Positions 32,908-42,276 of a stretch of DNA of 64,000 nt are shown one piece after another; position 1 is the stretch's first letter; every line of letters begins with the position of its first letter. The stretch spans positions 1 through 64,000 of the forward strand of contig JAKFGP010000060.1 in the NCBI GenBank assembly GCA_021502835.1. Reading direction: 5' to 3'. Under the pieces are notes generated by a model. That model did no database searches. It saw only the letters and a list, made by a program, of their open reading frames with translations, and was not told the DNA's origin. The position numbers and the translations under genes were made by a program. This stretch comes from Streptomyces thinghirensis (lineage in GTDB: Bacteria; Actinomycetota; Actinomycetia; Streptomycetales; Streptomycetaceae).

Positions 32908-34241
32908 GTGCTGGGAAGTATCGGATCTGGGGCGGGGCGCAGCTGAGATTTCCGCGAGCGTCGAGCGTGCGGTGGCCTCAGAGAACTGGAGCCGGGGCAA
33001 CCGCTGCCGCCGATGAGGAGCTGGCGGAGCGGCTCGGGGTGAACCGGAACACCGTGGCCGCCGCCTACCGCACCCTGCGCGAGCGCGGGGTCATCGAGAC
33101 GGCCGGGCGCCGGGGCAGCCGGGTGCGCTCGAAACCGGCCACCACGGGGCGCGAGTTCATCCGGGTCGAGGTGCCGGAGGGCGTGCGCGACGTGTCCGAC
33201 GGCAATCCGGACCCGGCGCTGCTGCCCGTGCTCGGACCGGTGTTCGCCGCGGCGGCGCGAAGAGGGCGACCGTGGAGCCCGTCCTGTGCGGGCACGCGCC
33301 GTGGAACCGGAACTGGTGCGCCTCGCACGCGCCGGACTGGACGCCGACGGGGTGCCGGACGGACCCGTGGCCGTCGTCCGGCTCGCTGAACGCCATGGAA
33401 CGGGTGCTGGCGGCCCACCCTCAAACCTGGCGACGCCGTCGCCGTCGAGGACCCGGGCTGGGGCAGCCTCCTGGACCTCGTCCCGCGCTCGGCCTGCGCA
33501 CGGTCGCCGTCGGCGTCGACGACGAGGGGCCGCTGCCCGACGACGTACGGCGGGTCCTCGCGGCCGGCGCCCGCGCCCTGGTCGTCACGGACCGCGCGTA
33601 GAACCCGACAGGCGCGCGGTGAGCGCCACGCGCGCGCGTGCCCTGCGGTCCATGCTGCGCGAGCACCGCGGACGCTGCTGGTGGAGGACGACCACGGCCG
33701 CCGCATCGTCGACCTGCCCCTGCACCCCCTCGCCGGTACGACGCACAGCTGGGCGTTCGTCCGCTCGGCCGCCAAGGCGTACGGCCCCGACCTGCGCCTC
33801 GCCGTGCATCACCGGGGACGCCGTCACGCTGGACCGGGTGCGCGGGCGGCAGCGGCTGGGCCCCGGCTGGGTCAGCCGCATCACCCAGCGGGCCGTGGCC
33901 CGGCTGTGGGCGGACGGCTCCGTGGACGCGCACGCGGTGGCGTCTGCGTACGGGCGGCGCCGGGACGCCCTGCTCGGCGCCCTCGCGGAGCGCGGGATCG
34001 CCGCGTACGGGCGCAGCGGCATGAACGTGTGGATCCCGGTGCCGGACGAGACCGGCGCCGTCGCCCGGCTGCTACACGCCGGGCGGGCCGTCGCCCCCGG
34101 CGCCCGCTTCCGCCTGAGCGCCCCGCCCGGTATCCGCGTCACCGTCTCGACGCTCGACGGAGCGGGGACGCCGGCCCTCTGGCGGACGCGGTCGCGGCGG
34201 CGGTGGGGCCGGGGGCGGGGGCCGCTGCGGAGCTTGTCTGA
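32908..34241 (+). CDS. MocR/PdxR-type regulator (GntR HTH + aminotransferase fold)
   Basis: About 440 residues. The GntR winged helix reads EISASVERAVAS then ELAERLGVNRNTVAAAYRTL. A fold-type I aminotransferase domain follows: VSDGNPDPALLPVLGPVFAA, SGSLNAMERVLAAHLKPGDA, VAVEDPGWGSLLDLVPALGL, and the PLP-lysine in SAAKAYGPDLRLA. Such proteins sense PLP and often control vitamin B6 genes; the divergent flavoprotein is the likely target. The GTG start gives VLGKYRIWG with little or no leader. Many frame changes in 32920-33010, then near 33265, 33380, 33600, 33670, 33810 and 34160. Confidence 0.85.
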
Positions 34242-34259
34242 CGCGTGGGTCCGCCCGCG

Positions 34260-35333
34260 TCAGTGACCTGCGGTCCCGCCGGCATCCCGCCTGTGTGCCC
34301 CCGGCGTCCCGCCTGTGTGCCCCCGGCGTCCCGCCTGCGTCCCACCTATGTGCCCGCCGGCGTCCGCGCCTGCGTCGTGGCGCTTGTCGCGCTCCCGTGT
34401 CCGGCGGACCGGCTCCGCGGTGCCCGTGGCGGCCCCTGGCCGTGCCTGGGTCAGCGCCGCACCCGCCAGGACGATCGCCGCGCCGACCGGCGTCGACCAG
34501 GACAGCGACTCGCCGAGCAGCGCGACGCCGGCGGCCGTGGCGATGACCGGGGTGAAGTACGTGACCATCTGCGCTGTCGTCGGGCCGACCTCGGCCACCA
34601 GGTCGTACTGGATCGGGAAGGCGAGCCCGGTGCCCAGGATGCCCAGCGCCGCCACCGCCAGCAGGGCACGACCGGGAGATCGGCCGGCATCGAGGTGAAG
34701 AGCGGTGTCACGACGGCCAGTTGCACCGTGGCGAGACCCAACTGGGCGCCGGTCAGCGAGAGGTGGGGTGGCTGGAGCCGGCCAGCGTGCGGCGGACGTA
34801 GATCCAGCCGACCGGATAGCTGAGCGAGGCCAGCAGGGCCAGCGCCGTGCCCGTGACGTCCAGGCCGTGGAAGCCCTGCCAGACACCCAGCACCGTCAGG
34901 ACACCGAGGAATCCGATGCCGAGGCCGGCCGCCCGCCGCCGCGTCGGCCGGTCCTCGGAGAGAACGACCAGCGACGGGGCCATGCCCACAGCGGCGAGGT
35001 CGCGTTGCAGATGCCCGCGAGCGACGACGGGATCGTCAGCTCGAGAAGGCGAACAGGGAGAACGGCAGCGCGTTGAGCAGGAACCCGGCGACCGCCAGGT
35101 GGACCCAGGTCCACGTCCCGCGCGGCAGCCGCTCCGCTTCACCGCCATCGCCACGGCGACCACGGCCGTGCCGAACACCAGCCGCCCCAGCGTGACCTGG
35201 AACGGGGCGAAACTCTCCGTCCCCACCTTCATGAAGAGGAAGCTGAAACCCCAGACGAGGAAGAGGAGCCCGAAGCGCAGCCGCCAGTCGAAGCTCGGCG
35301 GGCTGCGGGGGAGGGCGCGACACTGCTGCTCAT
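34260..35333 (-). CDS. EamA-family exporter (third)
   Basis: About 357 residues: RFGLLFLVWGFSFLFMKVGT, AVAGFLLNALPFSLFAFSEL, LAGICNATSPLWGMALSLVV and VGPTTAQMVTYFTPVIATAA are standard EamA segments. After the last helix (VGAAIVLAGAALTQ) there is an unusual 60-residue tail made by DNA repeats (AGGHIGGTQAGRRGHTGGTP). Frame changes near 34680, 34765, 35040, 35130 and 35315. It diverges from the LysR gene and is its probable target. Confidence 0.83.
34280..34377. repeat. 22-bp tandem repeat in the EamA tail
   Basis: Two adjacent 22-bp units (CGGCRTCCCGCCTGTGTGCC plus CC, at 34280-34301 and 34302-34323) followed by two degenerate copies. The repeat encodes the Gly/Thr/Arg/His tail of the third EamA protein on the minus strand. 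Confidence 0.8.
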
Positions 35334-35406
35334 GCAGACAACGATGATGCAGCCAACCTCGTAGCACAATCGGATTTTGCGCGGAGTATCTCATAGAATT
35401 GCCTAC

Positions 35407-36307
35407 ATGTTGAACCTGGAGCGCCTGCGCACCCTCGACGCCCTCGCCCGGCACGGATCGGTGAGCGGCGCCGCCGTCGGATGCACATCACCACCTCGGC
35501 CGTCTCCCAGCAGATGGCCAAGCTGGAGCGCGAGGCGGGTCAGCAGCTGCTCGCCAAGAACGGGCGGGGCGTGCGGCTCACGGACGCGGGCCGGCTGCTC
35601 GCCGAGCACGCGGCCCGCATCCTCTCCCCAGGTCGAACTCGCCCAGGCCGACCTGGAGGCCCAGCGCGGGCAGGTGGCGGGCGAGCTGAGGCTGTCGGCG
35701 TTCCCGACGGCCGCCCGCGGACTCTTCCCCGGCGCGCTGGCCGCCCTGCGCACCCAGCATCCCGCGCTGCGCATCCGCTCGTGCGAGCTGGAGCCGGAGC
35801 GCGGCATCAACGGCGTGGTGCGCGGAGACCTCGACCTGGCTGTCGTGCTCGACTGGTACAACAAGCCGATGCCGCTGCCCGAGGGCCTGGTCAAGGCGCC
35901 GCTCCTGGACGACCCCGCGGACGTGGCCATGCCGGTCGGCCACCGGCTCGCGGGCCGCGACGAGGTGGACCTCGCCGAGTTCGCCGAGGACGAGTGGATC
36001 ACGTGGGGCGAGGGCGAGTTCTGCCACGAGTGGCTGATGTTCACACTGCGCTCGAAGGGCATCGAGCCGATCGTCGGCCATCGCGCCGCCGAGACCCACA
36101 CCCAGCTGGGCCTGGTCGCCGCGGGGCTCGGTGTGTGCATCGCGCCGCTGCTCGGTCGCCATCCGATGCCCGCCGAGGTCGTCACGGCCCCGCTGAAGCA
36201 GCGGGTGCGCCGGCACGTGTACGTCGTCTGGCGCGCGGACGCCGACCGCCGCCCGTCGATCCGGGCGGCGGTGGAGCCCTGCGCACGCGGCCGTACAGCT
36301 CGGCTGA
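35407..36307 (+). CDS. LysR-family regulator
   Basis: About 299 residues. The HTH reads MLNLERLRTLDALARHGSVS and TTSAVSQQMAKLEREAGQQL. The effector domain has LRLSAFPTAARGLFPGALAA, ERGINGVVRGDLDLAVVLDW and HTQLGLVAAGLGVCIAPLLG. ATG 35407 is 73 bp from the divergent EamA start, the usual LysR/exporter (LysE-like) layout. Frame changes near 35482, 35630 and 36278. Possible effector is the exported amino acid. Confidence 0.9.
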
Positions 36308-36329
36308 AGGGGCGCGCCCCGAACGGCTC

Positions 36330-36763
36330 CTACGGTGCCGACAGCTTGCGGAAGTCCCAGGAGGCCACCTTCTCAGGCGTCAGCCGCAGCCACGCGTGCC
36401 GGCCGTCGTGCGGCATCTCCTCCAGGCCGAAGTTCTTGCGGGCGAACAGCGTCTCGGGAAGTCGAGTTCGGCGTACAGCTCGCCGGTGCGCGGCGCCTCG
36501 CCCACGAACTCCACCCGGCCGGACAGCTCCGCTCCCCGCAACTCGTCGTACTCCTCGCCGGTGTCCACCACGATCGCCATGCCCGGGGTCGCGCCGCAGC
36601 TCCGTCCAGCGCCGGCTGCGCAGACCGAGTACAGCCACATCGAGGAGCCGTCCCAGGCGAACCAGAGCGTGCTCACGTGCGGTGCGCCGTCGGGCGAGAC
36701 CGTGGCTACCCGGCAGGTGCGCTGGGTGGTGAGGAACTCGTCCAGCTCGCCGGCCGTCATCAT
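36330..36763 (-). CDS. PPOX-class F420/FMN-dependent protein
   Basis: About 144 residues with a split barrel: LDEFLTTQRTCRVATVSPDG, APHVSTLWFAWDGSSMWLYS, PGMAIVVDTGEEYDELRGAE, LSGRVEFVGEAPRTGELYAE and MPHDGRHAWLRLTPEKVASW. It is related to flavin/deazaflavin-dependent oxidoreductases; cofactor not certain. GGAAG precedes two adjacent ATGs (36763 and 36760). Frame changes near 36465 and 36610. Convergent with the LysR gene, 22 bp apart. Confidence 0.8.
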
Positions 36764-36791
36764 GATCTTCCGGCCCCGGCGCTGGTGACGG

Positions 36792-37281
36792 TCATCCTGC
36801 CAACTGGATCGAGTCCCCGCTGACCGTGATCCGCACGGCGGGCAGCGGCTTGAGCGCCGGACCGCTCTGCACGCTGCCGTCGGTGATCGAGAAGTTGCTG
36901 TTGTGACAGGCGGCAGTTGATGACGCCGTCGGACACGCTCTTCACGGCGCATCCCTGGTGGGTGCAGGTGGCGGAGAAAGCCTTGAACTCGCCCGCCGCG
37001 GGCTGGGTGACCACCACTTTCTGGTCGGCGAAGACCTTCCCGCCGCCCTCGGGGATGTCGGCGGTCGCCGCGAGCGCCGCTCCGGCGTTCTCGCCGCCCG
37101 AACCGCCGTCGCCCGCCGAGTCGGACGAGGGGGCCGGGGGAGCGGCGCCGGTGTCGCTCGACGCGTCGTCGTCCGAACCGCCGCACGCGGTCAGCGCGAC
37201 GGCGAGCCCCGCCGCTCCGGCCGCCGCCACGACGGTACGACGAGCCGGTCCCGCTGCGGGGTGAAACGATGCGCTGGTCAT
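36792..37281 (-). CDS. Rieske [2Fe-2S] lipoprotein
   Basis: About 162 residues: a twin-Arg-like start (AGPARRTVVAAAGAAGLAVA) ending in lipobox LTACGG, a Ser/Asp/Gly linker, and a Rieske domain with the first cluster motif CTHQGCAV. The second motif (CACHNSNF) is hidden by one extra base near 36910. The end reads VSGDSIQLAG. Membrane-anchored electron carrier, partner unknown. It lies 28 bp upstream of the PPOX gene on the same strand, so the two may act together. Confidence 0.85.
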
Positions 37282-37445
37282 GCTGGGGTTCCCTTCCGGG
37301 GAGGACGCGTGATGATCTGCCGAGGGTACGGCCCGGGGCACGTGCTGTTCAGACCGTGCCGTGATGCTGTCGTGCCGGCGGTCGGGCGGACGTAAAACAC
37401 GGCTGTCGTTTCGCGCTGTCGGCCGGTCGGAACCCGTGCCGGAAC
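37282..37445. other. Gap between the dgo operon and the Rieske gene
   Basis: About 160 bp holding the 3' end of the dgo operon and the Rieske promoter. No perfect hairpin terminator found. Confidence 0.3.
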
Positions 37446-38158
37446 TCAGGGTCGAGCCGCGCTTTCCGGAGCGCGGGTGAGGTGGTCGAGGTCTTCGGCC
37501 GCCTTGGCCAGCAGGTCCAGCATGGCGGACTCGGCGCGTGCCGGGGCCCGGTCCCGGATCGCGTCGAGGACGGCACGGTGGCTGGGGACGGGGTCGTCGG
37601 CGTCGGCGTGCGCGTGGACCATGCGGTCGCGTTCCCTGAGTCCGGGCTCCAGGAGCATGTCCATCCTGCGGAGCAGCTCGTTGCCGGTGGCGGCGAGCAG
37701 CGCCCGGTGGAAGGCCACGTCCGCCTCGGCGGCGCGGTGGGGTCCGTCGGGTCCGCCCCATGGCTTCGAGGGCGGCTTTGAGGGCTGCCAGGTCGGCGTC
37801 GGTGCGGTGCAGGGCGGCCCGGTGCGCGCGGCAGGCTCGACGATGGGCGTGCGTCGGAGGTCGCGCAGCAACTGGCCGCCGTCGCCCGTCTCCATCCGCC
37901 AGCGGATCACGTCGGCGTCGAGGAGGTTCCAGTGTGTGCGCTCCCGGACGAAGGTGCCGCGCTTCTGCCGGGCGTCGGTCAGCCCCTTGCCCGCGAGAAC
38001 CTTCAGCGCCTCCCGCATGACGGTCAGGCTCACATCCAGTTCCGCTCCGAGCGCGCCGATGTCAGGATCTCGCCCTCCGCGATCTCCCCTCCCACGATGC
38101 GCGCGCCCAGCTTGTGTACGACCTGTCCGTGCACGCCGCGGCCAGTATAGGACGCCAT
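37446..38158 (-). CDS. dgoR: FadR-type GntR regulator of the galactonate operon
   Basis: About 237 residues. The HTH is GRGVHGQVVHKLGARIVGGE, then LDVSLTVMREALKVLAGKGL and TDARQKRGTFVRERTHWNLL. The FCD effector domain is helical with EADVAFHRALLAATGNELLR and PVPSHRAVLDAIRDRAPARA, where the His residues bind metal. GAGGAGA precedes the ATG. Last gene of dgoD-dgoA-dgoK-dgoR, so it most likely represses this operon and responds to D-galactonate, by analogy with E. coli DgoR. Frame changes near 37755, 37830 and 38065. Confidence 0.85.
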
Positions 38159-38193
38159 GCAGTTCTCCTCGGTGTGAAAGGTGCCGGTGGGCT

Positions 38194-39175
38194 CAGCGGA
38201 TGGCGCTGCCGGGTGAGGCGTCCAGGAGGGAGAGTTCGTCGCGGTGCAGGAGGCCCTCCCAGTCGCCGCGCGTGGCTACCGCGAAGGCGCCGGTGGTGCC
38301 GCGCGCCGCAGCCGGTCGGCCGGTGCGAGGCCGTCCAGGAGGCCCGAGAGGTATCCGGCGCGAAGGCGTCGCCGGCGCCGACCGTGTGTCGAGGACCGGG
38401 ACGCGGTGGGCGGGCTGGTGGAGATGCCGGCCGTCGGCGCCGTACAGGTCGGCCCCTCGCCGCCTCGTTTGACGACCACTTCGCGTGCTCCGGCGGCCAG
38501 CAGCTCCGCCACCCGCGCCGCTTCGTCCGTGCCGTCGGCTCCGGCGATCAGGGGGATTCGTCGTCGAAGGCGATCAGGACGTCGACGCTGCCACAGGCCC
38601 GCGCAGGACGGGCGCCGCCTCCTGCTCGCTCCACAGGCGGGCCCGGTGGTTGACGTTCAGCACCACCGTCAGCCGTGCTCGCGCGCGTGCTCCACCGCCC
38701 GGTCACCGGCGAGCGGGCCTGGGCCGAGGGCGCAGGTGATGCCGGTGACGTGCAGGACGCGGGCCCCGGCGGCCAGTGCGGCGGCGAGGTGCTCGGGCCG
38801 CTGACGGGAGGCGGCCGACCCGGCTCGCCAGTAGTGCACACGCGTGACGTCGGCGACGAGACGTTCACGCATCAGAGCACCCGTGGGCGCCTCGGGGTCG
38901 CTGGTCGCGTGCCGCACGTCGACGCCCTCCCCCCCAGGGTCCCCAGGATCGGGCGGGCCGGCTCGTCCGCGCCCAGGCGGCCGGCCCAGGAACGCGGTGA
39001 CCGAGGCGGACCAGTCCGATGGCGACGTTCGACTCGGCGCCGGCCACGCGGTGCTGGCCGGGGCCCGGTGGTCAGTGGGCCTTCGGTCTGCAGGGACAGC
39101 ATCGTCTCACCGAAGGTCAGCACCTCGGCCGGCGGGTTGCCGCTCCGGCGTCGCGGTGTCCGTCGAGAAGATCAT
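38194..39175 (-). CDS. dgoK: PfkB-family 2-dehydro-3-deoxygalactonokinase-type sugar kinase
   Basis: About 325 residues. The N-terminus has LTFGETMLSLQTEGPLTTG, VAGAESNVAIGLVRLGH and WAGRLGADEPGRPILGTLRG (substrate Gly-Gly region). The middle has VLHVTGITCALGPGPLA and VLNVNHRARLW; the C-terminal signature reads DTVGAGDAFAAGYLSGLLDG with the catalytic Asp. It phosphorylates 2-keto-3-deoxy sugar acids. This is a ribokinase-fold enzyme, not the E. coli DgoK fold, so the symbol marks the role. ATG 39175 follows GAGGAGAGG and overlaps the aldolase stop; GTG 39123 is a later alternative. Multiple frame changes. Confidence 0.82.
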
Positions 39176-39894
39176 GCGCCGGTTCCTCTCCTCGGCACAC
39201 CGCGCGGAACAGGCGGGCACGGACGCGGAGTCCGTCGAGATCTCCGCCGTGGGCGGCGTCGCCGACGAGCGGCGACCCGACTCCGACCGCGAGGGCGCCG
39301 GCCGCGAAGTAGTCCGGCGCGAGGTCCGCGATCCCCCCGCCGACCGGTACCAGCGGCATGTCGGGGAAGGGTCCTTGAGGGCCCGGAGGTGGGCGGGGCC
39401 GCCCAGGGAGGCGGGGAAGAGAGCGCGGCCGCGGTGGCGCCGGCGCCGGCCATGGCGGCGGCGGCCTCGGTGGGGGTGAGCGCGCCTGCCAGTACGGGCG
39501 GCCCCCGCTGCGCGGCGGCGGCGACCGCGTACCGCCGGTGGGGGTGACCACCCAGGTGGCGCCGGCGTCCTGGGCGCGGAGCAGGTCGTCCCGGGTGACG
39601 ACCGTGCCGGCGCCGACGAAGGCGTCCTCGCCCACCGCGCGGAGCGGCGCGGGCGATCACGCCGCAGGCGTCGTCGGTGTTGAGGGACACCTCGACGAGG
39701 CCGATGCTCCCTCCTCGACGAGTGAGTACGGTGCGCAGGGCTGGCGTCGCCGGGCGTCCGCGCACGATAGCGGCGAGCCGGTCGCGGCTCGGGCGGGCGG
39801 TGAAGTCGGTCAGGTCCGCGGGACGCTCCGGCGTGAGCGAGACGAACGGGTGCCCGGGTGCCCGGGTGCGGGTGCGGTGAGCGGGCGCGGTCAC
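39172..39894 (-). CDS. dgoA: 2-dehydro-3-deoxy-6-phosphogalactonate aldolase (KDPG family)
   Basis: About 240 residues of class I aldolase: LVEEGIGLVEVSLNTDDA, GAGTVVTRDDLLRAQDAGAT and WVVTPTGG. The Schiff-base lysine region is in TAAKLFPASLGGPAHL, then DMPLVPVGGIADLAPDYFAA and GALAVGVGSPLVGD. It cleaves the phosphorylated keto-deoxy acid to pyruvate and glyceraldehyde 3-phosphate. A GTG start inside the dgoD stop (GTGA) and an ATGA overlap with dgoK show coupling. Frame changes near 39380-39550 and 39640-39720. Confidence 0.85.
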   Translation of the reverse strand: MTAPAHRTRTRAPGHPFVSLTPERPADLTDFTARPSRDRLAAIVRGRPATPALRTVLTRRGGSIGLVEVSLNTDDACGVIARAAPRGGRGRLRRRRHGRHPGRPAPRPGRRRHLGGHPHRRYAVAAAAQRGPPVLAGALTPTEAAAAMAGAGATAAALSSPPPWAAPPTSGPSRTLPRHAAGTGRRGDRGPRAGLLRGRRPRGRSRVAARRRRRPRRRSRRTPRPCPPVPRGVPRRGTGA

Positions 39895-41036
39895 CACTCG
39901 GCGAGCGGGCCGTCCGGGTGCCGCCAGACGGGCCCCCGCCAGTCAGGGGTGCTGTTGTCGGCCGCCCGTACGACCTTCTCGTCGACCTCGATGCCCAGGC
40001 CCGGTGCGGTGGGCCGCAGGAAGCATCCGTCGTGGAAGCGGAACACCTCCGGGATCGACGACGTAGTCCCAGGGACTTCAGCACCTTGGTTGTAGTGGAT
40101 GCCGATGCTCTGCTCCTGGATGAAGTTAGAAGTGCTGAAGGCGATCCTGCAGGCTCGAGGCGAGGGAGACCGGGCCGAGCGGGCAGTGCGGTGCGACGGA
40201 GACGTCGAAGGTCTCCGCGAGCGCGGCGATGCGGCGCACCTCGGAGATGCCGCCCGCGTGGGAGAGGTCGGGCTGGAGGACGGCGATTCCGGCCTGGAGG
40301 GCGGGCAGGGCGTCGGTGCCGGGAGTACAGCCGCTCACCGGTGGCGAGGGGCACCGGGGAACCGGCCACCAGGTCCGCCAGCGGGGGGTGTACTCCGGCA
40401 GCACCACCTCCTCCGCGAACAGGGGGTTGAAGGGGCGCCAGGTGCGGCAGCACCTTCCGCGCGTTGGCCACCGTGAAACGCCCGTGGAAGTCGACGGCGA
40501 GTCCCTGTCGGCCCCCAGCACTTCCGTGCGCGGCCGCCGCCCCACCAGGTCGTCGATGTCGCGCGTCGTCGCCAGGCGGTTCATCCTGCCGCACGCGTTC
40601 ATCTTGACCGCCGTGAAACCGGCCTCCACCAGGCCCGTGACGGCGTCCGTCACCTCGGCGGGCTCGTCGCCGCCCCCCAGCTGCTAAGCGCGCACACGGT
40701 CGCGCACCGGGCCACCGAGCAGCACGTGCACGGGGACGCCGAACCTCTTGCCCGCGATGTCCCACAGGGCCTGGTCGAGTCCCGCCACGGCGCTGGAGAA
40801 CACCGGACCGCCCCGGTAGAAGGAACCACTTCGTCATGACCTGCCAGTGGTCCTCGATGCGCGAGGGGTCCTGGCCGACCAGCAGTTCGGCCAGTTCGTG
40901 CACCGCCTGTGCGTACGGTGGCCGCCCTTCCCTCGACGACCGGCTCGCCCCAGCCGACGATGCCCTCGTCGGTCTCGACTCGGCACAGCGGCCAGCGGGG
41001 CGGAACGGCGAAGGTCTCGATGCGGGTGATCTTCAA
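39891..41036 (-). CDS. dgoD: D-galactonate dehydratase (enolase superfamily)
   Basis: About 381 residues: [71 protein letters not shown] (catalytic Lys region), [31 protein letters not shown] and [17 protein letters not shown]. The C-terminus ([19 protein letters not shown], then [14 protein letters not shown]) matches E. coli DgoD closely, so substrate specificity is well supported. The start is TTG 41036 with AGGAGC upstream; ATG 41075 is an in-frame alternative. First gene of the operon. Several frame changes. Confidence 0.88.
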
Positions 41037-41199
41037 AGGGGACGCTCCTGCGCTGGGTGTGCGATCAGCCGCCACGATTAAATATGAGTGTCAGATCCCT
41101 GCCAAGGAGGTGCCCGCCATGCGCGCTGAGCCGCGTCACGACGCAGCGGGCAGCCGCGATGAAACGCCGCGGCAGCGGCACCGGGGTACCCGCGGCGAA
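41037..41199. promoter_or_regulatory. dgo promoter region and junction with truncated antiporter
   Basis: Holds the A/T-rich TTAAATATGAG (41078-41088), the only such run nearby and a likely dgoD promoter or DgoR site, and a perfect Shine-Dalgarno AAGGAGGTG (41104-41112) before ATG 41119. The ORF from that ATG (MRAEPRHDAAGS) matches nothing I know. Confidence 0.4.
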
Positions 41200-42103
41200 G
41201 CGGCGCGCTGCTCTTCGTCCAGGAGATGGCCATCGGCGCGGTGCTGGGAGCGGCGGGTGGCTGGAGGAGAAGTTCCTGATGCGCAAGGTGCCGTTGCCGG
41301 CCGAGGGGCTGTACCCGCTCCGCACGCTGGCCGGGACGTTCGCGGTCTACGGGCTGGCGACGGTGGCGCACGGTTCCGGTTTCCTGGCCGTCTTCGTGGC
41401 CGGTGTTCTGCTCGGCGACGTCCGCGCCCCCTACAAGAAGGAGATCGAACGCTTCCACGGCGCTCGGCAGCCTGGGGGAGATCGTCGCCTTCGCCGTGCT
41501 GGAACTGACCGTGCCGCTGTGTACGTTCACCAGGGAAGGGGCCTGGGCGGACGGCCTGCTCCTGGCGGTGCTGCTGGCCTTCGTGGTGCGGCCGGTCGTG
41601 ATGGCCGCGCTGCTGGAGGATGCGCCTGAGCACCGGCGAACGGGTGTTCCTCGCCTTCACCGGGCTCAAGGGCGCCGTACCGGTGCTGCTCGGCAACTAT
41701 ATCGTCAGCTCCGGGGTTCGGACGCCGACCGGCTGTACGACGTGGTGTTCGTCGTGGTCGTCTTCTCCGTCGTCGTGCAGGGCTCCGCTGGTGCCGACGG
41801 TGGCCCGGTTGTGCAAGGTGCCGATGCGCTCGGTGGAGCTGGAACCGTGGGCGCTGGGCGTGCGCCTGAAAGACCGCCCGGAGGGCATCGCGCGCCATGT
41901 GGTCGAGGACGGGTCCGCGGCCGATGGACGCAGGGTCGACGGGCTGGACATCGGCGAGGACACCTGGATCAGCCTGGTCGTCCGCGAGGGCGGCATCATT
42001 CCTGTGAGCGGGTCCGCAGTTGCGGGTGGGCGACGGGTACTACTCATCACCGGCGACAGCGACGAGGAGTGCGCGGGCCCGTTCGCGGCCCGGGCAGGAG
42101 TGA
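41200..42103 (+). pseudogene. 5'-truncated K+/H+ or Na+/H+ antiporter (NhaP2/CvrA type)
   Basis: Only the C-terminal part of a CPA1-type antiporter is present: LLFVQEMAIGAVLGAAGGWL, LAGTFAVYGLATVAHGSGFL, FVAGVLLGDVRAPYKKEIER, TGLKGAVPVLLGNYIVSSGV, followed by a TrkA-C-like domain (WISLVVREGGIIPVSGSA and LLITGDSDEE). The first 250 or so residues of such proteins are missing; upstream is the dgo promoter. There are also the usual small frame changes, and the 3' end is approximate. Unlike the other genes, the missing half cannot be explained by single-base errors. Confidence 0.7.
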
Positions 42104-42276
42104 CGAGTCGCGTCGGCGGCACGGTACAGGATCCTTCCGTGCGCGGCGAGGAGCGCCGGGGACGGCCAACAGGCCGATCACTCGCCCACGGCGTTTCCTG
42201 CGACGCCCAGGGTTACCCATGGGACGAGCGTCCGCCGCCGTGCGGGACTCACCGAAGCAGGAACGGAGCGCCGCCC

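Noticed and set aside
42104..42276. A separate small gene between the antiporter fragment and the ThDP enzyme.
   Set aside because: The frame is Arg/Gly-rich with no ribosome site and is most simply the unresolved end of the antiporter plus the leader of the next gene.
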